From the NCBI GenBank assembly GCA_002293105.1, contig DBCP01000048.1, forward strand, positions 19,046-34,928: a stretch of DNA of 15,883 bases. The letters run 5' to 3'. Under the pieces are notes generated by a model that was not told the origin of the DNA, made no database searches, and was given only the letters and a program-made list of their open reading frames with translations. Of this stretch, positions 1-8,673 are shown one piece after another. Every line of letters begins with the position of its first letter. Positions within the stretch are counted from its first letter, which is position 1. The stretch is from Bacteroidetes bacterium UBA955 (GTDB taxonomy: Bacteria > Bacteroidota > Bacteroidia > NS11-12g > UBA955). The translations under genes and the position numbers were made by a program.

Positions 1-3000
1 CAATACAGTGAAGGGTTGATTGCAACAACCTGTTGTATAGGAGCCCAAGTTCCACAAGCAATTTTATGGAAAGGTGAAGAAGAAGCAGAACGCATTTTTT
101 GTGAGTGGCATAAGATCTTTGGAGAAGATTATTACATTGAATTACAGCGACATGGATTGGAGAATTTGGACGGGACAGGCATCTCTCAAGAAGACATTAA
201 CCAAACGCTGATTAAGTGGGGCCGGAAATATAATGTTCCCATCATTGCTACCAACGATTCGCATTACACGGATAAGAAGGATGCAAATGCCCACGATATC
301 TTGTTGTGCATCAATACTGGAGAGTTTCAAAGTACGCCAAAGGCCAACAATGAAGAGGGGGGAAAGGGTTACCGCTTTGCATTTCCGAACGATGAGTTCT
401 TCTTCAAAACACAGGCAGAAATGGAGGCTCTGTTTGCGGATATACCTGAAGCGCTCGATAATACCAATCGTTTGATTGATTCCATTGATCCACCCAAATT
501 GTCAAGGGATATCGTATTGCCCAACTATGCTTTGCCAACAGGCTTCGATGACCAGAATGTTTTTCTCAAACACCTGGCCTATGAAGGTTGTAAAAAGCGC
601 TATGGAGGGGCCATTCCAACACCTGTGCAAGAACGGTTGGATTTTGAATTGAATACCATTACACACTCCGGATTTGCGGGTTACTTTTTGATTGTACAAG
701 ACTTTACTACGGCAGCCCGTGAAATGGATGTCTGGGTTGGACCGGGTCGAGGATCAGCTGCGGGAAGTTTGGTGGCCTATTGTTTGGGAATAACCAACGT
801 AGACCCCGTAAAATACGATTTGCTTTTCGAGCGCTTCTTGAATCCTGAGCGTGTGAGCATGCCCGATGTCGATATTGACTTCGATGATGTGGGCAGGGAT
901 CGTGTAATCCAATATGTAGCCAAGAAATACGGTGAGCGTCGCATCGCCCAAATTATCACCTACGGAACCATGGCCGCCAAGAGTGCCATTCGCGATGTAG
1001 GTAGGGTACTGCAATATCCATTGCAAAATACCGATCGATTGGCGAAAATGGTGGTGGGGAACCTCAACCTTCAGACGCTTTTGCATGTGGATCCTGACGA
1101 ACTTGCCAAAGACGATTCCAAAAACTTGAAGCCTGAAGAAATCGACAGTATTCGGGAAATACAAAAAATTTACAATGGAAATGACGATGCGTCCAAAGTG
1201 CTTAAGGACGCAGAAAAATTGGAAGGAAGTGTAAGGAATACCGGTGTGCATGCCTGCGGAATTATTATCGCGCCTCAAGATATTGACGAATTGGTGCCTG
1301 TGGCGTTGTCCAAGGAATCGCAGTGGATTCAGGTGCAATATGATGTAAACCAAATTGAAAAAGCCGGTTTATTGAAAATGGATTTTTTGGGATTGAGCAC
1401 CCTTACCATCATGAAGGACGCAATCCATCTAATCAAAGAAACCGTAGGCGATGTCATTGATCTCGATACAATTCCATTAGACGACGAGAAAACATATGAA
1501 CTTTTTCAGAGGGGAGAAACCAATGGTGTGTTTCAGTTTGAAAGTCCAGGTATGCAGAAATACATGCGTGAACTCAAACCCACGCACTTTGGCGATCTAA
1601 TTGCCATGAACGCATTGTATCGCCCCGGTCCGTTGAAGTATATTCCAGACTTTATTGACCGGAAACACGGTAGAAAACCTGTGGTGTTTGATTTGCCCGA
1701 AATGGAGGATTATCTGCGTGAAACCTATGGTATTACTGTTTATCAAGAGCAGGTGATGTTGCTGAGTCAGAAATTGGCGGGATTTTCAAAGGGGAAAGCC
1801 GATGAACTGAGGAAAGCGATGGGAAAAAAGAACAAGGATATCATCGATAAGTTGAAAGGTGATTTCATGTCCGGTGCACTTGAGAAAGGCTTCCCAGAAA
1901 AGGTATTAGAAAAGATCTATTCGGATTGGGAAGAATTTGCCCAGTATGCTTTTAATAAATCGCATTCAACTTGTTATGCTGTCATCGCGTTTCAAACAGC
2001 CTATTTGAAAGCCAATTACCCCGCTCAGTTTATGGCGGCGGTATTGAAGAGCAACATGGGCGATATCAAGAAAATCACTTTCTACATGGAAGAGTGTCAC
2101 AGGCAGGGAATCAAAGTGTTGGGGCCCGATTTGAATGAAAGTAGAAATGTGTTTACCGTAACGCCTAGCGGACAAATTCGTTTCGGTTTAAGTGCTGTAA
2201 AAGGGGTGGGCGATAACGCTGTGGAGGAGATTTTGATGGATCGCGATAAAAATGGACCGTTCAAAAGCTTGTTTGAGCTCACCACACGGGTGAATTTGCG
2301 TGCGGTCAATAAGCGTAACATTGAAAATATGGCGAAGGCCGGTGTCTTTGATTTTGACCCTCGGTATCACCGCGCACAATATGTCAAGGAAGATGCCAAT
2401 GGGACCAATGGAATTGAATTGGCTATTCGTTACGGACAGCGGATACAGCAAGAGAAATTTAGCGGACAAATGGGTTTGTTTGGGGGCGGGGCCAATTTAG
2501 CCAACGAGGAACCCAAACTCCCTCAAGTAGAAAAGCTCACCTTGCTAGAGGAACTCAAAGAAGAAGAGGAATTGGTGGGCGTATTCTTGAGTAAGCACCC
2601 CTTGGATGACTTCAAGTTCATTTATGATAGCATTGTAACCACCAGCGTCAAAGAATATCGCGATGCCATAGAGAACAAATCGCCCCAGGTATTTCAAATG
2701 ATGGGGATCATTACAAGCGCCAAAGAGTTTATGAGCCAAATGGGCAATCCCTATGTTCGCTTCAACTTTATGGACTATTCCGGAACAATTGAATTGTCGC
2801 TGTTCAAAGAGAAGTACTTGAAATTCAAGCCCCTGATTGACAAGGATTATATATTGCTCATTCAAGGTCAAACGGATTATTCCAAAACCAAAGATGAAAT
2901 GCGGATGAATATTCATCATATTCAGTTGGTGTCTGATGTGGATCCATTGACCATTTATCGTTCAATTCAAGTGGATATGACGCCTTCTGATTTGGAGCAA

Positions 3001-3240
3001 GGGAAACAGCAAATCGTGAGCGATGTACTTTCGCAGTTCCCCGGGAAATGTCCACTCTATTTCAATTTTTACGATGCCGACGAAAATATGACCCTGAGAA
3101 TGGTGTCGAGGGCTGGCTTGAATTTTACAAACGATGTACGCGAGATGCTGAACGACATGGAAGTGGTGTACACGCCCAGATTGGATGATCGTTGGCTGGT
3201 TGAACGAAAAGATGAAAGTCGCAGGTTTTACAATAGCTAG
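1..3240 (+). CDS. dnaE: DNA polymerase III alpha subunit, 5'-truncated by the window edge
   Basis: Replicative polymerase catalytic subunit. The reading frame is open from base 1 and ends at TAG 3238-3240, so 1079 codons are visible and there is no genuine start here. Counting codons from base 1, the order is: the end of the PHP domain (ATNDSHY near 90), the palm with GPGRGSAAGS (near 242) and PDVDIDF, whose Asp289 and Asp291 match E. coli D401/D403, and the third catalytic Asp461 in KMDFLGL. Then come the fingers (SHSTCYAVIAFQTAYLK), a helix-hairpin-helix region (GLSAVKGVGDNAVEEIL, near 730) and an OB-fold (from about 897). Compared with E. coli, at least about 115 N-terminal residues are missing. 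Bacteroidota DnaE proteins commonly carry an extra N-terminal DnaQ-like exonuclease domain, which would lie outside the window; that is family knowledge, not seen here. All catalytic aspartates are intact. Confidence 0.97.
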   Translation, partial: QYSEGLIATTCCIGAQVPQAILWKGEEEAERIFCEWHKIFGEDYYIELQRHGLENLDGTGISQEDINQTLIKWGRKYNVPIIATNDSHYTDKKDANAHDILLCINTGEFQSTPKANNEEGGKGYRFAFPNDEFFFKTQAEMEALFADIPEALDNTNRLIDSIDPPKLSRDIVLPNYALPTGFDDQNVFLKHLAYEGCKKRYGGAIPTPVQERLDFELNTITHSGFAGYFLIVQDFTTAAREMDVWVGPGRGSAAGSLVAYCLGITNVDPVKYDLLFERFLNPERVSMPDVDIDFDDVGRDRVIQYVAKKYGERRIAQIITYGTMAAKSAIRDVGRVLQYPLQNTDRLAKMVVGNLNLQTLLHVDPDELAKDDSKNLKPEEIDSIREIQKIYNGNDDASKVLKDAEKLEGSVRNTGVHACGIIIAPQDIDELVPVALSKESQWIQVQYDVNQIEKAGLLKMDFLGLSTLTIMKDAIHLIKETVGDVIDLDTIPLDDEKTYELFQRGETNGVFQFESPGMQKYMRELKPTHFGDLIAMNALYRPGPLKYIPDFIDRKHGRKPVVFDLPEMEDYLRETYGITVYQEQVMLLSQKLAGFSKGKADELRKAMGKKNKDIIDKLKGDFMSGALEKGFPEKVLEKIYSDWEEFAQYAFNKSHSTCYAVIAFQTAYLKANYPAQFMAAVLKSNMGDIKKITFYMEECHRQGIKVLGPDLNESRNVFTVTPSGQIRFGLSAVKGVGDNAVEEILMDRDKNGPFKSLFELTTRVNLRAVNKRNIENMAKAGVFDFDPRYHRAQYVKEDANGTNGIELAIRYGQRIQQEKFSGQMGLFGGGANLANEEPKLPQVEKLTLLEELKEEEELVGVFLSKHPLDDFKFIYDSIVTTSVKEYRDAIENKSPQVFQMMGIITSAKEFMSQMGNPYVRFNFMDYSGTIELSLFKEKYLKFKPLIDKDYILLIQGQTDYSKTKDEMRMNIHHIQLVSDVDPLTIYRSIQVDMTPSDLEQGKQQIVSDVLSQFPGKCPLYFNFYDADENMTLRMVSRAGLNFTNDVREMLNDMEVVYTPRLDDRWLVERKDESRRFYNS

Positions 3241-4087
3241 GAATCTGGTTCAGGCCGATTATCCACTGAAAGAGGCATTGCTTTCGGTCTTACCATTGTG
3301 TGACGACATGGTGATTGCCGTTGGTAATTCCATGGATGGCACGAAAGCTTACATCGAGGCAATGCAAGAGCCCAAGATTCGTTTATTCGATACAGTTTGG
3401 GATGATAATAAGCGCGAAGGGGGTGCCGTATTGGCGGATGAGACCAATAAAGCCCTGGATCAAGTGCCCATAGACGCGGATTGGCTGGTTTACATTCAAG
3501 CTGATGAGTGTTTGCATGAGCGATATTTGCCGGTGGTCAAGGCGGCCATGGAAAAGTACTTGAACGATGCTGAAGTGGACGCCCTACTTTTTGATTATTT
3601 GCATTTTTATGGCAATTATTCGATGGTGGGTGATTCAAGACGATGGTATCGCCAAGAAATTCGAATTATCAAAAACAACCGCAACATAAGCAGTTGGAAA
3701 GATGCCCAAGGCTTTCGAACCCGCGATGGTAAGAAATTGAAAGTGGCCAAGATTGATGCCTGTATCTATCACTACGGATGGGTAAAACACCCCAAATATC
3801 AGCAACAAAAACAAGCCCAATTTCATCGACTTTGGCATAACGATGATTACATGGAAAAGAAAGTGTTGTTGAGCGATGAGTTTGATTATGGAGGCATTGA
3901 CTCGTTAAAGCACTTTGAAGGCAGTCACCCGCAGGTGATGCAGTCGAGAATTGCAGCAATGGATTGGCAATTTGATATTGATCCAACCCAAAAGAATTTT
4001 GGCCTAAAGGCGGGACTTTTGCATTGGATTGAAAAATTAAGTGGGTGGCGGGTAGGAGAGTATAAAAATTTCATTCGAATTCGATGA
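3212..4087 (+). CDS. GT2-type glycosyltransferase
   Basis: A 291-residue GT-A fold glycosyltransferase. The N-terminus (MKVAGFTIARNLVQADYPLKEAL) has the nucleotide-sugar binding start of family 2, followed by CDDMVIAVGNSMDGT (30-44). The metal-binding DxD position reads QADE at 96-99, and the C-terminal half has a HYGWVK motif (187-192). No membrane segment is evident, so it is probably cytoplasmic. I chose ATG 3212 because the homologous N-terminus begins there; an upstream in-frame codon at 3185 adds nine unrelated residues. The start lies 29 bases inside the end of dnaE, and the stop TGA overlaps the next ATG, so the three genes probably form one transcript. The sugar donor and acceptor cannot be told from the sequence; a role in surface glycan assembly is inference. 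Confidence 0.85.
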   Translation: MKVAGFTIARNLVQADYPLKEALLSVLPLCDDMVIAVGNSMDGTKAYIEAMQEPKIRLFDTVWDDNKREGGAVLADETNKALDQVPIDADWLVYIQADECLHERYLPVVKAAMEKYLNDAEVDALLFDYLHFYGNYSMVGDSRRWYRQEIRIIKNNRNISSWKDAQGFRTRDGKKLKVAKIDACIYHYGWVKHPKYQQQKQAQFHRLWHNDDYMEKKVLLSDEFDYGGIDSLKHFEGSHPQVMQSRIAAMDWQFDIDPTQKNFGLKAGLLHWIEKLSGWRVGEYKNFIRIR

Positions 4088-5316
4088 TAGACAAACGAGT
4101 AGTAATTATTGGTGCCGGTGCATCCGGATATTTCACAGCCATTAGGTTGAAAGAACTGAACCCATCTGTAGATGTGTTGATTTTAGAGAAAACAGGTAAA
4201 ACCCTGTCGAAATTAAGGATCAGTGGTGGCGGTCGATGCAATGTGACCCACGATTGCAGAGGCACTTCAACATTGTTGCAACATTATCCTCGCGGTAAGT
4301 CCTTTTTGAAGAAGATTTTTCACGATTGGTCAGTTCAAGACACCATTGATTGGTTTGAAACCAATGGTGTACCGCTGAAAACAGAGAGCGACGGACGGAT
4401 GTTTCCCGAGTCTGATTCTTCAGAAACGGTGGCCCAAATGCTGGAGTGGAAAGCCAAAAAGTTGGGAATTGGACTTCGAACCAATGCTTCTGTTGTGACT
4501 ATCGTACCCATGCCGAAAGAAGGTGCGTATCGGTGGCAATTGAATTTCAATACTGGCGGTAGCGAAATGGCAACGGATGTTGTTTTGGCGATGGGTGGAT
4601 TCTCCAAAGAATCGCAGTACAACATGATTTCGACGTTGGGAGTGGATATTGTTCCTCCCGTTCCTTCGCTATTTACATTCAATATTCCTGATACCACGTT
4701 GCATGTTCTTCATGGTGTTTCAGTGCAAGATGCAAAAGTGAAACTCATGGGCTATCCAGAGGCATATCATGGACCTTTGCTGGTTACCCATTGGGGTCTA
4801 AGCGGTCCGGCAGTTTTGAAAACAAGCGCATGGGCAGCGCGATGGATGAACGAAAAAGCTTATTGCACAACAGCCATGGTCTCTTGGCTCAATCTAAGTG
4901 AAGAGGAAATGCGCGATTTGTTGCGCGAGACGGTGGAGTCAAATCCCAAGAGGCGAGTTGATAATCTTTCAATAGATGGAATTCCGCGCAGACTGTGGGA
5001 ATATATTCTCAAACGAGCAGAAACGCCAATTACCAAGATGGCAGCGGATTTGAGCAAGTTCGAGTTTAATAAAATTATTGAAAATTTATGTCGAATGCCT
5101 TTCGATACCGATGGTAGAACGATGTTTAAGGAGGAATTTGTGACTGCCGGTGGTATTGATCTGGCACAGGTAAATTCCAAAAGTATGGAAATAAAGGGAT
5201 TGGCGGGATTATACGCTACGGGTGAAGTTTTGGATGTTGACGGTGTAACAGGCGGGTTCAATTTTCAAGCCGCTTGGTCGACAGCTGCAACAGCCGCAAA
5301 AGCCATAGCCAATTAA
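4084..5316 (+). CDS. BaiN/HI0933-family NAD(P)/FAD-dependent oxidoreductase
   Basis: A 410-residue flavoprotein of the HI0933/YhiN/BaiN family, usual length for the group. It starts with a Rossmann dinucleotide-binding fold (VVIIGAGASG, 6-15), followed by the family hallmark SGGGRCNVTH at 47-56. The C-terminus carries the matching FAD-binding hallmarks TAGGID (354-359), LYATGEVLDVDGVTGGFNFQ (376-395) and AAWSTA. ATG 4084 overlaps the upstream stop as ATGA, which suggests translational coupling to the glycosyltransferase. The stop TAA shares the palindrome TTAA with the stop of the response regulator on the other strand. Members are soluble oxidoreductases; most have no defined substrate, and BaiN of Clostridium acts in bile acid dehydroxylation, which should not be transferred to this gene. 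Confidence 0.92.
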   Translation: MIDKRVVIIGAGASGYFTAIRLKELNPSVDVLILEKTGKTLSKLRISGGGRCNVTHDCRGTSTLLQHYPRGKSFLKKIFHDWSVQDTIDWFETNGVPLKTESDGRMFPESDSSETVAQMLEWKAKKLGIGLRTNASVVTIVPMPKEGAYRWQLNFNTGGSEMATDVVLAMGGFSKESQYNMISTLGVDIVPPVPSLFTFNIPDTTLHVLHGVSVQDAKVKLMGYPEAYHGPLLVTHWGLSGPAVLKTSAWAARWMNEKAYCTTAMVSWLNLSEEEMRDLLRETVESNPKRRVDNLSIDGIPRRLWEYILKRAETPITKMAADLSKFEFNKIIENLCRMPFDTDGRTMFKEEFVTAGGIDLAQVNSKSMEIKGLAGLYATGEVLDVDGVTGGFNFQAAWSTAATAAKAIAN

Positions 5317-6011
5317 TCTTTATCGTTGAATTTGTAGCCCAAACCACGATGACTTAAAAAGTACTTTGGGTTTTTAATGTCAACTTCGAAATACTTGCGG
5401 AAAGCGAGAATAAAATTATCGATTGTTCTGGTGCTTGGAAATACGGTGTAGCCCCATACTGTTTTTAAAATCTCTTCGCGGGTAACAACTTGGTTTTTCT
5501 TTTCTATCAACAACCGCAAAAGTTGAGCTTCTTTCTTGGTGAGTTTGAATTCACCATTGATACCCATGGCTTTGTAACTATTGAAATCCACAAAGTTGCC
5601 ACCAAAATTAAATTCCATGAAGTTGATAGCAGGGTCGTCACGGTGCGCACGCATCAAAATTTTCTGAACTCTGAGCAACAACTCTTCCAACTCGAAGGGT
5701 TTACTCATATAGTCATCGGCCCCAGATTTAAGGCCGTTGATTCGATCTTGGGCCGTATTGCCTGCAGATAAAATCAGAATGGGTACGTTGTTGCTGGAGA
5801 GTCTGATGTGATGCGTAGCTGTTAAGCCGTCCATACTTGGCATCATGATATCCATGATGATCAAATCAAAGCTTTCAGTTTTTAACTTATTGATCGCAAC
5901 GGCACCATGAGGCGCTAAGGTCACTTTGTACCCCTCAGACTCAAGATTGATTTTTAGCAGTTCGGCGAGGTCTGATTCGTCCTCAACAACCAAGATTCTG
6001 TAATTAATCAT
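5313..6011 (-). CDS. OmpR/PhoB-family response regulator
   Basis: A 232-residue two-component response regulator. The receiver domain (about 3-118) has the acidic pair Glu10/Asp11, phospho-acceptor Asp54 in FDLIIMDIMMPSMDG, Ser82 at the switch position (LSAG) and Lys104 in KPF. The C-terminal winged helix (about 130-230) shows LTKKEAQLLRLL, the recognition-helix region TRTIDNFILAFRKYFE and the terminal wing HRGLGYKF. I start it at ATG 6011, whose ATGA overlaps the kinase stop codon; an in-frame TTG at 6023 would add only four residues. The order kinase-regulator and the overlap mean the pair is co-translated. The target regulon is unknown. The 3' end meets the convergent flavoprotein gene with a four-base overlap. 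Confidence 0.95.
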   Translation of the reverse strand: MINYRILVVEDESDLAELLKINLESEGYKVTLAPHGAVAINKLKTESFDLIIMDIMMPSMDGLTATHHIRLSSNNVPILILSAGNTAQDRINGLKSGADDYMSKPFELEELLLRVQKILMRAHRDDPAINFMEFNFGGNFVDFNSYKAMGINGEFKLTKKEAQLLRLLIEKKNQVVTREEILKTVWGYTVFPSTRTIDNFILAFRKYFEVDIKNPKYFLSHRGLGYKFNDKD

Positions 6012-7195
6012 TCCATTCGACAATCGTTAGCGTTAAATACAATGTTGAATTTTGAGCCGTTTGGGGTGTTGGACGAAACATCAATGCTTGCTTTGTGTAG
6101 TTGAAGAATTTGCTTCACCAAATACAATCCAAGCCCAGATCCTTGTCTACTCCTTGTTCTTTCATCGCCAACGCGATAGAACTTCTCAAAAATGCGGCCT
6201 CGCTCATCCATAGGTATGCCGATTCCCTGGTCAGAAACCGTTACGCCAAATACGCCGTCACGAATGAATGAACTCACGCTTACATTAACGCAGTTTTCGT
6301 CGCTATATTTTATTGAATTTGTAAATAAATTTATAAAAACGATTTTTAACATCTGCTCGTCGCATAAAATTAAAAAATCCTTTGATTGTACTAAACTATT
6401 TTTTAGTGTTTCGTTAACTGAAAACTGACCTTCATCAATCGCTTTTCCAATAATTTCATGAATGGCTACCCATTTTTCTGTTTTGGTTGGGATGCGATTC
6501 TCAAATTGGGTAGCCATTAATACGCGTTCCATCATGCCAGAAAGCCTGTCAATACTCTGTTTGGAAATCTCCAAAATGCGGTCTTGATTTTCCTTGTTCT
6601 TGTTGCGAATCACTGTTTGAATGGCCAACTTAGCCGCGGCAATGGGGGTTTTTAGCTCATGGGTTACCGCCATCATGAAGTTTGTCTTTTGCTGATTGAA
6701 GCGAATGATTTTTTCGAGGTAGTAATACATCAATCCAATGATTATCAGGGTGATGAAGCCCACTGTTATTCCCTCTCCAAGCCAAGCATTTTGTTTGTTT
6801 TTCAGCTTTCTTCCTATTTGCGCCGTTTCCGCGGAGGGTATAGAAAACCTCACTTTCACCACCATGGAATCACTGCCAACCATCCTTGGGTTAAGCTCGG
6901 CAATCATTTTATAATCTTTAGCACATGAATTTGCTATTAGTGATAAATTATTATAATCTTTAGTATTTATTATATAACTAAAATTTTCTGTTATATTACT
7001 GTGTTTTTTTACGAATTTGTCTGATTGGAATTTGTGATTGCATAATAGTTTTTTGTTTTCTAAAAGTTCCAATTGCAATTTCGACTCGGCCACATTGTAC
7101 TGAAGCAGGGAATATGTCCACCAACCCAGAGCCGCGGTCATATATAATGCGGTGAATATGGCAATGCTCGTTAATAAGCGACGTTGTTTGACCAT
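6008..7195 (-). CDS. Sensor histidine kinase, two transmembrane segments
   Basis: A 395-residue membrane sensor kinase paired with the downstream regulator. A short basic start (MVKQRR) leads to TM1 (about 7-30), a periplasmic sensor region (about 31-138) with no recognised domain, and TM2 (about 141-160). The cytoplasmic part has the HisKA H-box VTHELKTP with phospho-acceptor His179, then the HATPase_c N-box (NLFTNSIKYSD, 289-299), G1 box SDQGIGIP (321-328), F-box FEKFYR (336-341) and G2 box GSGLGLYLV (352-360). All catalytic boxes are intact. I prefer ATG 7195 because it gives a normal signal-anchor; ATG 7243 would put 16 unrelated residues in front and leave 32 bases to the divergent gene. 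Parts of the gene are strikingly AT-rich (6301-6420 and 6901-7080), unlike its neighbours. The stimulus cannot be inferred. Confidence 0.93.
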   Translation of the reverse strand: MVKQRRLLTSIAIFTALYMTAALGWWTYSLLQYNVAESKLQLELLENKKLLCNHKFQSDKFVKKHSNITENFSYIINTKDYNNLSLIANSCAKDYKMIAELNPRMVGSDSMVVKVRFSIPSAETAQIGRKLKNKQNAWLGEGITVGFITLIIIGLMYYYLEKIIRFNQQKTNFMMAVTHELKTPIAAAKLAIQTVIRNKNKENQDRILEISKQSIDRLSGMMERVLMATQFENRIPTKTEKWVAIHEIIGKAIDEGQFSVNETLKNSLVQSKDFLILCDEQMLKIVFINLFTNSIKYSDENCVNVSVSSFIRDGVFGVTVSDQGIGIPMDERGRIFEKFYRVGDERTRSRQGSGLGLYLVKQILQLHKASIDVSSNTPNGSKFNIVFNANDCRME

Positions 7196-7275
7196 TTTAC
7201 AGAAAATTTGGGTTTGCTCAGTCCAAAGGTCGCAATATTCCATCGAACATTTTAACTTGCCAACAATTAGTTTTC

Positions 7276-8673
7276 ATGACAAACAATCCAATATTCCAAG
7301 CCATACAGCAGATATCCAGTGAATTATCACAAGTTGAATTTCTTTTTTCGGCGCAGGATACAAAGCCCTACGGTTCAGACTACACCGAAGATTTGTTCTT
7401 CCAACCTACAGCGGTCTGTTTCCCAAGGTCTACAAATGAGGTTTCGGAAATAATGAAACGTTGCTATGTCCTAGAAGTACCTGTTTTTACAAGAGGAGCG
7501 GGAACGGGACTCTCTGGTGCATGCTTGCCCGTATCTTCTGGATTGGTGCTAAGTACAAAAAAGCTCAATCGAATTGTAAACATCGATTCACAAAACCTCA
7601 CTGCTACCGTTGAAAGCGGTGTCATAAATGCGAACCTTAAGTTGGCCGTAGAGGAGTACGGGTTGTATTATCCGCCAGATCCAGCATCGCAAGGAAGTTG
7701 CAGTATTGGTGGGAATCTTGCTCATGGAGCGGGCGGACCCAGAGCTGTGAAATACGGTATTACCCGGGATTATGTTTTGAATCTTGAAGTGGTTCTTGCC
7801 AATGGAGATGTAATTTGGACAGGGGCTAATACCCTCAAGAATTCAACAGGGTTTTCGCTCACGCATTTGATGGTAGGCTCTGAAGGAATGTTGGGAATCA
7901 TTACGCAAGCAGTATTGAAATTGATACCCAAACCAACACAAGAGTTATTGTTGCTCGCATCTTTTGCCGACCTCACAGATTGTGCCCGTGCCGTCAATGC
8001 TGTGCTTTTATCCAAGTTTAAACCTTGCGCCATTGAGTTAATGGAGAAATCCGGCGTCGAAATTTCCATGCTTGCCACTCAAACCGCTTTTCCAACGCAC
8101 GAGCACGCTGAGGCTTACCTTTTATTTGCATTTGATGGATTTGAAGGCGATGACCTCTTTGCCGATGCTGAAGGGATTTTTGGTATTTTGGATGAACATC
8201 ACGCCCTGGATATCCTTCCATCGCCCAATGCGGATACTGCCGCTGCGTGGTGGAAGGTGAGACGGGCCATCGGAGAAACGGTGAAGCAAGTTTCGCCCTA
8301 CAAGGAAGAAGATACCGTTGTGCCTAGATCTGCGATGCCTGGGTTGCTTCGAAAAGTGAAAGAAATAGGAGAGGCCTACGGTTTTCAATCGGTTTGTTAT
8401 GGCCATGCGGGTGATGGGAATTTGCATGTAAACATCCTGAAAAATGATATCGATGATTTGCGATGGAAAGAGGAAATACCGAAGGCGATTGTGGAAATTT
8501 TTACCTACTGCAAATCGGTGGGAGGGACCATCAGCGGTGAACACGGCATTGGTTTGGTGCAGTCACCATATTTACCCATTGTGATGGGGGATACCCATTA
8601 TTCCTTATTCAATGGAATCAAAGCCACGTTTGACCCGAAAGGATTACTCAATCCCGGTAAATGGCTGGGCTAA
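7276..8673 (+). CDS. FAD-linked 2-hydroxyacid oxidase/dehydrogenase, GlcD-like
   Basis: A 465-residue flavoenzyme of the FAD-binding PCMH (VAO) fold, as in the glycolate oxidase subunit GlcD and D-lactate dehydrogenases. The N-terminal FAD domain (about 40-220) has PTAVCFPRSTNEVSEIM, the pyrophosphate-binding stretch TRGAGTGLSGACLP, GSCSIGGNLAHGAGGPRAVKYG and MVGSEGMLGIIT. The C-terminal FAD-oxidase domain ends with CYGHAGDGNLHVNIL, GGTISGEHGIG and DPKGLLNPGKW, where the histidines belong to the active-site/metal-binding region of the family. It most likely oxidises a small D-2-hydroxy acid such as glycolate or D-lactate; the exact substrate cannot be read from the sequence. No GlcE or GlcF partner is adjacent. 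The gene diverges from the kinase with 80 bases between starts, and its TAA shares four bases with the convergent ABM gene. Confidence 0.92.
   Translation: MTNNPIFQAIQQISSELSQVEFLFSAQDTKPYGSDYTEDLFFQPTAVCFPRSTNEVSEIMKRCYVLEVPVFTRGAGTGLSGACLPVSSGLVLSTKKLNRIVNIDSQNLTATVESGVINANLKLAVEEYGLYYPPDPASQGSCSIGGNLAHGAGGPRAVKYGITRDYVLNLEVVLANGDVIWTGANTLKNSTGFSLTHLMVGSEGMLGIITQAVLKLIPKPTQELLLLASFADLTDCARAVNAVLLSKFKPCAIELMEKSGVEISMLATQTAFPTHEHAEAYLLFAFDGFEGDDLFADAEGIFGILDEHHALDILPSPNADTAAAWWKVRRAIGETVKQVSPYKEEDTVVPRSAMPGLLRKVKEIGEAYGFQSVCYGHAGDGNLHVNILKNDIDDLRWKEEIPKAIVEIFTYCKSVGGTISGEHGIGLVQSPYLPIVMGDTHYSLFNGIKATFDPKGLLNPGKWLG

Noticed and set aside
754..1353. A 199-codon open frame on the minus strand inside dnaE
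   Set aside because: It lies opposite a fully conserved part of the DnaE polymerase core, has no recognisable domain or start signal, and is best explained as a shadow frame.
4860..5261. A 133-codon minus-strand open frame inside the flavoprotein gene
   Set aside because: The plus-strand protein is conserved through this stretch; the opposite frame is of low complexity and resembles no family.
7224..7231. GACCTTTG on the minus strand as a kinase promoter box
   Set aside because: It matches TAnnTTTG except at the first base, and no -33 element is at the right distance; too weak to annotate.
7196..7243. A 16-residue N-terminal extension of the histidine kinase from ATG 7243
   Set aside because: It would put a polar, Cys-containing stretch before the signal anchor; ATG 7195 gives a standard short basic N-terminus and leaves room for divergent promoters.
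8122..8544. A 140-codon minus-strand open frame inside the GlcD-like gene
   Set aside because: It is antisense to the conserved C-terminal FAD-oxidase domain and shows no protein features of its own.
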